Positions 9,956-18,318 of a DNA stretch of 64,000 bases are shown here, piece after piece. The notes under the pieces are model-generated. The model ran no database searches and was not told the origin of the DNA. It was given only the letters and a program-made list of their open reading frames with translations. The stretch's first letter is position 1. The number at the start of each line of letters is the position of its first letter. Source of the DNA: Dendrolimus kikuchii. Its lineage: Eukaryota; Arthropoda; Insecta; Lepidoptera; Lasiocampidae. The DNA is taken from positions 31,192,934 to 31,256,933 of the forward strand of contig CM034388.1 in NCBI GenBank assembly GCA_019925095.2, read 5' to 3'. Made by a program: the position numbers and the translations under genes.

Positions 9956-10265
9956 AAAAAAACTATCATGAACAAGCATTGCGTTTATAAGTTCATACCT
10001 AAAACCCACATCGTTCCACCCAATCAGTATGAGTGCTTGAGAGTATCTCCCTGACCTGCCTGCCGGAGCACACCTCTCCGCGCCCCGCATACCGCCGACG
10101 CCCTTAGCTCGCACAATTAGCAGCTAGGCGTCGGACGGAATGTGCGATATAGAAGCGGCCTTGGAGCCCCTGGAAACCGACTCCCCCTGACTTTATACGC
10201 CCGGATTAGTGCGATGTTATGTCGCGAATAACCACAACGCCGCGGACAGGCCAGCACACGCCTTA

Positions 10266-10416
10266 GATGGTCATCGCCTATAAACATTTGCAACACCAAA
10301 GGTGCTACAAATGCGCTGCTGCTCTCTTAAGGGCGACTGGAACCTGGTCACTAATGCCGGAACACAACTTAAGGTTGTTATGGCGACATACTTTAGACCA
10401 GTGGTGGTAGCCATCC
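10266..10416 (-). mobile_element. SINE-A fragment
   Basis: Minus-strand middle part of the unit, without A-tail or 5' end. Its 5' side abuts the duplicated block that starts at 10417. Confidence 0.7.
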
Positions 10417-10864
10417 AAATGTTATTTGCAATAAAAAAAAATCTGTTACAATATTTATGGCAAGACTAGGTATATAAAACGTGCAAGGCCATTAAAACAA
10501 AGGAGAGGAAAAAACAGATTATACTTTCCGCTGCGTGTAATGCGCCATTCGCATTAAAAATGAGTGAACTACTCAGCTTTGTTAGTTCCCTCCCTGAATA
10601 TTTAATGTGCCTGGATCTGGCCTCATTCACACCGAAACTACGTCGCCTTCTTATCCTATGCGTTTGGTTAGTCCAAATATGTCAAAAAAAAAAAATAGTC
10701 AAAATATACACAGCTGGGCATTAACTTGTTAATCTGTGCATTTTATCCGTGCAGGAACGGAGAAAGACTACAATTTCCTGCGTTGGGGCGGCCTGTCGTA
10801 AGAGGCGACTTAACAACCCACAGCCAGGTGGTAGGGGATTTGCCCGACCGGATGGCTACCACCC
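10417..10864 (+). repeat. Segmental duplication, copy 1 (with SINE-A 5' part)
   Basis: About 330 bp of otherwise unique sequence (from AAATGTTATTTGCAATA through GGCAAGACTAGGTATATAAAACG and CATTCACACCGAAACTACG) plus the first ~120 bp of a SINE-A copy. It is nearly identical to 13078-13534. Both copies carry the SINE at the same site, so the duplication post-dates that insertion. Confidence 0.85.
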
Positions 10865-10866
10865 TT

Positions 10867-10905
10867 ATTCTTACACACCTCACTTGCCTCTTTGACATTC
10901 ATAAT
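10867..10905 (-). mobile_element. Short ATGT-tailed LINE scrap
   Basis: About 40 bp (ATTCTTACACACCTCACTTG...) matching the middle of the ATGT-tailed LINE fragments. It is joined directly to a broken SINE-A. Confidence 0.6.
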
Positions 10906-10966
10906 ACTCACATATAATAGCACCAATATTGACTCTCTGTATTTATTTCTTCTATGTATAGTTTAA

Positions 10967-11072
10967 TCTATACTAATATTATAAAGCTGAAGAGTTTGTT
11001 TGTTTAAACGCGCTAATCTCAGGAACCGCTGGTCCGATTTGAAAAATTCTTTCAGTGTTGAATAGTACATTT
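10967..11072 (+). mobile_element. Helitron-like element, type A, 5' half
   Basis: Canonical start A|TCTATACTAATATTATAAAG then AGCTGAAGAG and CGCGCTAATCTCAGG. It stops after CATTTATCG, where it joins the hAT-like TTAACG repeat by a shared ATCG. Confidence 0.8.
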
Positions 11073-11158
11073 ATCGTTAATTAACGAAGTTAACATTTCG
11101 AGTAACTGATTAACTTTTAAGTTAACTTAAAAATATGTTAACGGACTCGTTAACTTCC
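11073..11158 (+). repeat. TTAACG-rich hAT-end-like repeat, copy 1
   Basis: Eighty-six bp matching 13731-13816 base for base as far as I can read, rich in GTTAAC/CGTTAA words. Its spacing to 13731 (2658 bp) is almost the same as that of the neighbouring duplicated block (2661 bp). Confidence 0.8.
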
Positions 11159-11159
11159 T

Positions 11160-11490
11160 TACACGGCGTGCGCTGCGAAAACTATTGAATATAGAACAAA
11201 ACAATGTACTACCACTTTGTAGAACATATAATTGTCTACAAAAAATATATCGTAACCATATGTCTAACTATTGTAGTTATCTCACAATAAGTGTTTTCTT
11301 TTATTTTTTAAATAATTAAAATGCCGTCGCTTCAAAAACTCTTTATTTTGTTCCTTGGTATTAATCCTTATCAAAATAAATTACTCCATATTCAAGACGA
11401 ATTCCTTTCTAGAACTTTTTGAATTATTCAATTCGGACGTTTCATTCAAAAGATATTGCGATATTTGAAATGTAAGTATTAGTGTTGTAG
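11160..11490. other. AT-rich spacer with a Helitron-flank block
   Basis: No coding frame. From about 11429 to 11490 it shares a block with the flank of the type-A Helitron at 38992-39065 (GTAAGTATTAGTGTTGTAGC). Confidence 0.5.
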
Positions 11491-11712
11491 CCAAATATAC
11501 TAATATTGTTTGATTGAACGCGCTAATCTCAGGAACTACTGGTCTGATTTGAAAAATTCTTCCAGTGTTGGATAGCCCGTTTATCGAGGAAGGCTATAGG
11601 CTATATATCATCACGCTAAGACCAATAGGAGCGGAGCACCAATGAAGAATGTTTCGAAATCGGAGGATTTTAAAAGCAAATTCCACGCGGACGACGTCAC
11701 GGGCACGGCTAG
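11491..11712 (+). mobile_element. Helitron-like element, type A
   Basis: Body and 3' end intact, with CTAG at 11709-11712 followed by T. The 5' end lacks the usual TCTATACTAATATT start and instead continues into a block shared with the 38.9 kb copy. Confidence 0.8.
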
Positions 11713-11923
11713 TTGTAAATAACGTTAATAATAATCATACAGTCCAATCCATATCAAGTTTTATTTTAAAAGAAGCACTGCCACCAATAATTATTGAGCT
11801 GATAATTACAATATTCGAACGTGTTGAATGAATACTTAGTCTAGCCATAAATACTGTTACAATTAAAAAGAAACAAAATATTACATTTGAATTTAGAATC
11901 TGTCAATTTTATATGATTGCTCA

Positions 11924-13016
11924 TTGTGTTGTCTCATTTTGGCGCCAATACATTCTACAACATTTTGCGATATTAAAACGGAGTGGGGCGATAAAGAGAA
12001 CCGAATCGCTGTGATTGCATTACACAAAGTAGGTATGGAGCCAAATGTAATTTTGAAAACTCTCCATATGCTTGGTATTAGTCAAATGTTTGTGTACCGG
12101 GTTATTAATAGGTACAGTGAGACCTCCTCTGTGACAGAAAATGATCTGGCCGTACACGTATAGTGTTAGTACGAAAAAGGTGGTCAAAGCAGTAAGGGAA
12201 AGTATTCGAAGAAATCCTGTCCGGAAGCAAAAGATTTTATCTCGGGAGATGAAGATATCACCTGGAACCATGTCGCGTATTTTAAAATATGACTTTGGAC
12301 TTGCAGCCTATAAGAGACGCACTGGTCATTTCTTAACTCATAATTTAAAATAGAATAGGGTGGTAAAATCGAAACAATTACTGAAGCGGTACGCAAAGGG
12401 AGGTCACAGAAAAATTTTGTTTACGGATGAGATTTTTTTTACAATTGAGCAACATTTTAACAAACAAAATGACTGTATTTATGCTCAAAGCTCTAAGGAA
12501 GTTTCTCAATTAGTCGACAGAGTGCAACGTGGGCATTATCCATCTTCAGTGATGGTTTGGTGGGGTGTTAGCTATGAAGGAGTGACTGAGCCATATTTTT
12601 GTGAAAAAGGTATCAAAACATCGGCACAAGTGTATCAAGATACCATTCTTGAGAAGGTAGTTAAGCCCCTTAACAACACCATGTTCAATGACTAAGAATG
12701 GTCCTTCCAGCAAGACTCGGCGCCGGGTCATAAAGCTCGGTCCACGCAGTCTTGGTTGGAAACGAACGTTTCGGACTTCATCAGAGCTGAAGACTGGCCG
12801 TCGTCTAGTCCCGATCTTATTCCGCTGGATTATGATTTATGGTCAGTTTTAGAGAGTACGGCTTGCTCTAAACGCCATGATAATTTGGAGTCCCTGAAAC
12901 AATCCATATGATTGGCAGTGAAGAATTTTCCCATTGAAAGAGTGCGTGCTTCTATTGATAACTGGCCTCAACGTTTAAAGGACTGTATTACAGCCAATGG
13001 AGACCACTTCGAATGA
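11924..13016 (+). pseudogene. maT-type (DD37D) mariner-like transposase, dead
   Basis: A decayed IS630-Tc1-mariner transposase, which would cut and join transposon ends. The N-terminal helix-turn-helix part (RIAVIALHKVG...VYRVINRY) is at 12000-12120. Catalytic blocks follow: FTDEIFFTIEQ (first Asp), VMVWWGVSYEG, FQQDSAPGHKA (second Asp) and SPDLIPLDYDLWS (third Asp). The second and third Asp are 37 residues apart, the signature of the maT/DD37D group seen in insects. It is broken by a frameshift near 12145, in-frame stops near 12351, 12693 and 12909, and ends at a TGA at 13014. Terminal inverted repeats are not evident. It lies between the two copies of a segmental duplication. Confidence 0.85.
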
Positions 13017-13077
13017 GATTTTTATATTTTAAATTGTTTTACATTTATGTATTAAACTAATACACTGTAAAACTTAT

Positions 13078-13534
13078 AAATGTTATTTGCAATAGAAAAA
13101 AAAAATATCTTTGTTACAATATTTATGGCAAGACTAGGTATATAAAACGTGCAAGGCCATTAAAACAAAGGAGAGGAAAAAACAGATTATACTTTCCGCT
13201 GCGTGTAATGCGCCATTCGCATTAAAAATGAGTGAACTACTCAGCTTTGTTAGTTCCCTCCCTGAATATTTAATGTGCCTGGATCTGGCCTCATTCACAC
13301 CGAAACTACGTCGCCTTCTTATCCTATGCGTTTGGTTAGTCCAAATATGTCAAAAAAAAAAAAATAGTCAAAATATACACAGCTGGGCATTAACTCGTTA
13401 ATCTGTGCATTTTATCCGTGCAGGAACGGAGAAAGAATACAATTTCCTGCGTTGGGGCGGCCTGTCGTAAGAGGCGACTTAACAATCCACAACCAGGTGG
13501 TAGGGCATTTGCTCGACTGGATGGCTACCACCCT
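13078..13534 (+). repeat. Segmental duplication, copy 2
   Basis: Partner of 10417-10864, starting immediately after the transposase remnant. Here the SINE-A continues intact to its A-tail (13723), whereas copy 1 breaks after CTACCACCC. Confidence 0.85.
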
Positions 13535-13723
13535 GGTCTAAAGTATGTCGCCATAACAACCTTGAGTTGTGTTCCGGCATTAGTGACCAGGTTCCAGTTA
13601 CCCTTAAGAGAGCAGCAGCGCATTTGTAGCAACTTTGCTGTTGCAAATGCCCATAGGCGATGGTAATCACTTTCCATCAAGTGGGCCGTCTAACTGTCTG
13701 CTAATCTCATGCAATAAAAAAAA
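13413..13723 (+). mobile_element. SINE-A, full length
   Basis: ATCCGTGCAGGAACGG start to GCAATAAAAAAA end. It overlaps the duplicated block and supplies its last ~120 bp. Confidence 0.8.
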
Positions 13724-13844
13724 TCCATTAATCGTTAATTAACGAAGTTAACATTTCGAGTAACTGATTAACTTTTAAGTTAACTTAAAAATATGTTAAC
13801 GGACTCGTTAACTTCCGTTAAATTTCCCAAAGTCCATTAAGAAA

Positions 13845-13965
13845 AGAAAGAAAAACTTTATTTGAAGAAATTGCGACGCAATTACATTCCTTATACATTT
13901 CTATACACAGAGCATATTTTGAGAATTTGTACGCCGCATTTTCAGCAAACAAGGTTTGCATTAAT
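13845..13965 (-). mobile_element. LINE 3' tail fragment (family J2)
   Basis: On the minus strand it ends CAAATAAAGTTTTTCTTTCTTTTC. It matches the 16604-16800 copy (CTTTATTTGAAGAAA, CATTCCTTATACATT, AGCATATTTTGAGAATTTG). No coding part. Confidence 0.6.
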
Positions 13966-14050
13966 CGTTAATCCAGCAACAAATCTTTAAAGAGCAAAGC
14001 TCAAAGTCTTGTCAAAATGTGGTTAGACATCAAGTCGAAAGACTCGATAA

Positions 14051-14251
14051 ATGAGGCTCGGCGAACAGATATTCGCAAATCTGTTTATTAACTATAATAC
14101 TGCTATACCCTCAAGCGCTGCAGTTGAACGTCTTTTCTCCACAGGAAAGAATATACTACAGCCGAAACGAGCCTCGCTTTCAGACGAGAACTTCAACATA
14201 TTAATGTTCATGAATATTCATATTATGCCAGATGACTACATTGATAGATAA
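14051..14251 (+). pseudogene. hAT transposase C-terminal dimerisation fragment
   Basis: The translation contains SSAAVERLFSTGKNIL followed by KRASLSDENFNILMFM, the conserved C-terminal hAT dimerisation region. In autonomous elements this is the last ~80 residues of a 500-700 residue enzyme; the catalytic core is absent. A stop near 14251 ends the scrap, and an ATGT-tailed LINE fragment begins at once. Confidence 0.85.
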
Positions 14252-14333
14252 ATAACTTCACGCCAGTTCCCTTGCGGGGTAGGCACGAACGACAGAGCGC
14301 CATTTAGGCTTATTCTTACACACCTCACTTGCT
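14249..14333 (-). mobile_element. ATGT-tailed LINE fragment
   Basis: Last ~28 codons of the RT (minus strand). The tail is reduced to nothing; the copy is truncated at both ends. Confidence 0.7.
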
Positions 14334-14794
14334 TGTCACCTCACAGATAAATTGGACGGGTTAGTATTGTTTCGTCTAAGATGTAAGTGGTCTATGTAGC
14401 AATTCGTCTAAATAGCAATTGGTCATTATATTACTACTTATTTTTTATCACATGTTAACGGATTAACGATTAACGTTAACTTGCGTTTAATTTTCTGAAA
14501 TGTAACGCTTTAACTTTTAACGAAGTTAACTTTTTCAGTAACGGATTAGCGATTAACGAAGTTAACTATTTGATTAACGGTGGCTAGCTATGAAAATATA
14601 TATACTTAAGTTTTTAAAAACACCAACTATTAGCAATTCTGTCTTAAGAAGAGTAAACACTTATAACTTTGTTTTGTTTTTTAAAAGGAATGTAGAGATA
14701 AATTAAAGTAGTAGCAAGCAAATATCCCTTGCTGTTTGGTGTCCGCTTACTAATTTACTACTAAATACGGCGTCATGGCAACACGAACCCGTTT

Positions 14795-15104
14795 CATCCG
14801 TGCAGGAACGGAGAACGAATACAATTTCCTGTGGCCGGGCGGCCTGTCGTAAGAGGCGACTTAACAACCCACAGCCAGGTGCTAGGGCATTTGTCCAACT
14901 GGATGGCTACCACCCCTGGTCTAAAGTATGTCGCCATAACAGCCTTGAGTTGTGTTCCGGCATTAGTGACCAGGTTCCAGTCTTCCTTAAGAGAGCAGCA
15001 GCGCATTTGTAGCAACTTTGCTGTTGCAAATGTCCATAAGCGATAGTAACCGCCCATCAAGTGGGCCGTCTGCCTCTCTGCTGATCTCCTGCAATAAAAA
15101 AAAA
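14795..15104 (+). mobile_element. SINE-A, full length
   Basis: Starts CATCCGTGCAGGAACGG and ends GATCTCCTGCAATAAAAAAAAA. It is the variant with GGCCGGGCGG (not GTTGGGGCGG) after CCTG. Confidence 0.8.
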
Positions 15105-15333
15105 TGCATATGTAAAAATTAACGGTACTTATAGATACTACTATAGACTATACTATAGAATATACACAAACCAACACATGCATAATATAAACACCAACTA
15201 CTATCACATCACTTACCTACATATATAACATAAAACATGGATTTTAACATTATGACTAGCCGTCCCCCCTATAGTATCATCCTATCGGAGTCCAGTATGC
15301 TGTTACTCCTTAACACAGGCTATTTCATAACCT

Positions 15334-15990
15334 TTTCACACGCTAGTCGAGTGGGCGGCATGGGCGCCGCAGCGTTTCGAACTCCAGACACAAGTAGGAG
15401 CGATCGACTCGCTCTGCAGTCTGGTGAAAGCCATGCTGCATAGCAGCGATACCTGGGGGGCTGCGGTTACTTTTTGCGAGACGGTAATGTCTCTCAAAGA
15501 GGCCGCCGAACGAGATAGGGAGGGGAGTATTATTGCGCGTGCTAATGCGACTCCACGCGGACACCGGCGGTTGGCTGGCATCCGGAGACGCAGGTATGCG
15601 CATGACTTCCCACCCTGAATAATACCGCTTCGGGGGGCCTTTAGCTATCAAGGGAGCAAAGGATTCATCACCCCCGCTGACGAAGTGAATGTGTTCTGAT
15701 TCCCGGGGCACATTCAGGTACTTTTTGCGCTGGATCGGACTGGGCGTAACTACGTTCTAAGTCTCAGCCTTTTCTACATAAAAAGCGCGGGGCACATGGG
15801 AGGAGGGTGGTTTTAGTGGGTAGTGGCTGTTGCCCGTGCAACTTCTCTGAGTATCCACACAAGCTGGCTTGATTATTGTTCGGATTTCCCCTTATTAAAG
15901 GGGAAAGCCTTCATGATCAACTATGGTCTAATCCCTTGCAAAGGACCCAGTATTGTGCGTAAATAGCATTTCCACCACCTTAAAAAAAAA
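15334..15990 (+). mobile_element. R1-clade LINE, 5'-truncated 3' end
   Basis: Encodes the last part of an R1-type ORF2: SLVKAMLHSSDTWGAAVTFC then ETVMSLKEAAERDRE and a basic RRRR tail, stop near 15618. A 3' UTR ends in poly(A) at 15982-15990. GGCTATTTCATAACCT (15318-15333) and GGTTATTTTATAACCT (15991-16006) are a likely 16-bp target duplication with two differences. It supplies exactly the C-terminal region missing from the large R1 element at 18.3 kb, but whether it is the same family cannot be read here. Confidence 0.75.
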
Positions 15991-16074
15991 GGTTATTTTA
16001 TAACCTAGCTAGGAAGACAGCGCTGCTTTCCACAACTCGGGCAATACGAAGAACATATTTATTTATAAATAAAA

Positions 16075-16230
16075 ATCAATTTTAATTTTTTTTGTCAATC
16101 TGCCAGTTTGTTCCGGTTAATCTCTGAAACGGCTGGACCGATTTTGACGGGACTTTCACTGAAAGATAGCTGATATTATAAGGAGTAACTTAGGCTACTT
16201 TTAAAATTAGGGTTTCCTAAAGTCAGTCAA
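16075..16230 (+). mobile_element. Helitron-like remnant
   Basis: Contains ATCTCTGAAACGGCTGGACC, then GATTTTGACGGGACTTTCAC and GATAGCTGATATTATAAGG. The CTGAAACGGCTGGACCGATTT core parallels the type-D element at 53816. Ends not defined. Confidence 0.5.
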
Positions 16231-16600
16231 AGTAATTTATTTGATTGAAACATGGACATTTTTGCAGATATTAAGTGTCAAGTTACATGTCTCGCCTTGA
16301 CAGGCATACAAATTTTTTGTAGTTTTGGTTACAAGCCGTTTGTATTCCTTATGACTACATATAGACATTATGATTATATTATTTGTTTGTGCTTTTAAAA
16401 TACTTCCGATATATACTGGCATGTGAAAAGCTCATTAAACAACATCCAGGATAATAATTAAACATTCTGCATCAGCGTACTTCAGCAGGCAAAGGGAGGT
16501 ATAAAAATATTCTCAAGTAAGCGGGTACATGGCAGGCATAAATCGCTGCGCCCAAAAGAAATACACAAGAATTTACCTTAAGATGTCTTGTGCAAAGGGA
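16231..16600. other. Unassigned AT-rich spacer
   Basis: A 61-codon minus-strand frame (16237-16422) has no recognisable domain. Nothing else supported. Confidence 0.35.
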
Positions 16601-16603
16601 AGA

Positions 16604-16800
16604 AATAAATAAAGACTTTATTTGAAGAAACAGCGACGTAATTACATTCCTTATACATTATTATACACCGAGCATATTTTGAGAATTTGTAAGGCGCATT
16701 ATCAGCAAACAAGGTTTGCACTCAGCATATTGCTGTGCCGGAATTATATTCGACACAACGCTGATTTCAGTGCAAACCTTCCTTTTGGCGTAAGACCAAA
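16604..16800 (-). mobile_element. LINE 3' tail fragment (family J2)
   Basis: Minus strand: GCACTGAAATCAGCGTTGTG...GCAATATGCTGAGTGCAAACC...ending AATAAAGTCTTTATTTATTT. It is paralogous to 13845-13965. The middle words resemble family J (29460-29500). Confidence 0.6.
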
Positions 16801-16855
16801 ATGACCCAATTTTGTTAAACTAATTCTACTTGTGTTTTATTTAATTAGTAAATAT

Positions 16856-17361
16856 TGTTTCATAGCGACAAAGAAACGCGCACCTGGTTTAGTGCCCCTC
16901 CCGCATTCGGAGTTCTTTTGTTTACTTCGTATTTAAAAATTGCTATTATACAATAACCCATTGTTATTGTTTTCGACTTTGTTAGCCATTCGCAGGAATA
17001 ATTGGCCAGGTGTGCAAATTACTGTTTCTCAAAAACCCCAGTGCACGCGATTGATTTTTTTGTACTTATTTTATGACCGTCATTAGTGTCGAACTAATCC
17101 TTCTTGTTGTTATTGTATTGCGTCAAAGTTTGCCAGGTATGGATCGGTGCATTATAAAGCAATGGCCCAAGCTGGAGTAAGACGTACGTACGTATTCGAC
17201 AAGCGATATAGTGACGGACTTTGCGCGTGTTATTGAATCGTGCAGTTTGTACTAGTAGTATCTAGTTATATTTGTATTTATGTTATACGTGTTTGTATAG
17301 TTCTAATAAATTCTATAGTAATTCCAACGGCATTTTAATTTCGAGTCCCACACTCGTAACA
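16856..17361 (+). mobile_element. Solo LTR with ATAT target duplication
   Basis: Begins TGTTTCATAGCGAC and ends CTCGTAACA, flanked by ATAT at 16852-16855 and 17362-17365. The distal part (TATACGTGTTTGTATAGTTC, then AATAAA-like signal, CCAACGGCATTTTAAT) is shared with the LTRs at 24959 and 31707. No internal region accompanies it, so it is a solo LTR left by recombination. A 4-bp ATAT duplication fits Ty3/Gypsy-type integration; superfamily is inference. Confidence 0.85.
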
Positions 17362-17398
17362 ATATAATAAATACTAGCAACTTGTGTCCCATTTTCCA

Positions 17399-17765
17399 GA
17401 CACAGCATTGACAGCCGGGGCTGCCGCTGCACACAAGAAGGCCTTGAAATGTCGCAAATATGTCTCCATTGGTAGTGGGTACGTATTTGTGGCTTTCGGG
17501 GTCGAGACCCTGAGGACCTGGGGGCCTGAAGCTCATCACCTCTATCGAGACCTCTTAACGCGTCTAATTGAGGTCTCGCCTGACCAAAAGGCTGGCTTGC
17601 ACCTAGGGCAACGAATCAGCGTTGCCATCCAACGCGGAAATGCGGCCAGCATTTAAGGCACACTCCCTGCCAACAGCGATTTAGAGTCAATTTTTTATTC
17701 ATAGATTTATGTTATTTTGTAAGTATAGCTTTATTTATTAGTAAATCAATTAAATAAAACCAACA
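17399..17765 (+). pseudogene. Nuclease-like-domain retroelement C-terminus (family K)
   Basis: The translation runs ALTAGAAAAHKKALKCRKYV...GYVFVAFGVETLRTWGPEAH...LGQRISVAIQRGNAASI then stop at 17654. It matches the longer minus-strand copy at 52441-53052, minus that copy's N-terminal PDG...PW...WD block, and stops six codons early relative to 3293. An AT-rich 3' UTR resembles the 3.3 kb copy. Confidence 0.7.
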
Positions 17766-17924
17766 ATAAAATACTTTAAAATTAAAATAAATTCATATAA
17801 TTACCTAAATCTATTGGCACATCCCTGCGAGTATATCCGTGTAACAACTTGTAACAAATCATCGATTAGAATACAATTCGATAGAGTCATTGTCGACTTA
17901 GGACGAAAACAGACCATAGATTAT

Positions 17925-18295
17925 TGTTCCCCAGCTGCAAATTGTCACTACAGAAAAATTCAAATTACATGTCGTTTATAATAAAGTTCCCGAGGACTTT
18001 AAATATCTTTTCAAACAAGGACTACACAAATGGCTGTTGGATAAATGTTTTTACTCCGTTAACGAATTTTTAGGATGATATTTTGACAAATTACATATGA
18101 TTGACATTAATGTATTTAGATAGATTTTTGTTCTTGTTAATTTTGTAATAATAATTGTGATAATGTGTTTTATCAAAAAGACATCGTAAAGAAAATTTGC
18201 ACGCCTCATAGGCAATATGAATCTAATATTTTGAATGTCACCTCAAATTTATGCACCATGTTTTAAGCAAATAAATGAATTTGAATTTGAGTATT
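17925..18295 (+). mobile_element. Jockey-like LINE 3' end
   Basis: In frame it reads VVYNKVPEDFKYLFKQG then LHKWLLDKCFYSVNEFLG and a stop near 18077, the typical last residues of Jockey-group reverse transcriptases. A ~215-bp 3' UTR follows and ends AAATGAATTTGAATTTGAG, a tandem TTGAAT-type tail. It directly abuts the truncated R1-clade ORF2. Confidence 0.75.
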
Positions 18296-18318
18296 ATCAC
18301 ATTCTGTGCGCCACGTCA

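Larger units (their letters stand above)
13731..14592 (+). mobile_element. Internally deleted hAT-like element
   Basis: Both ends are rich in GTTAACTTCGTTAA-type words (13731-13830 and 14455-14592), like hAT subterminal repeats. Between them lies a hAT dimerisation-domain scrap (14051-14251) plus nested LINE pieces. Exact terminal inverted repeats and an 8-bp target duplication were not resolved. Classification combines the protein scrap and the repeat layout. Confidence 0.55.

Noticed and set aside
12020..12271. Minus-strand frames across the maT pseudogene
   Set aside because: Antisense shadows of the decayed transposase (also 12184-12396 and 12546-12731).
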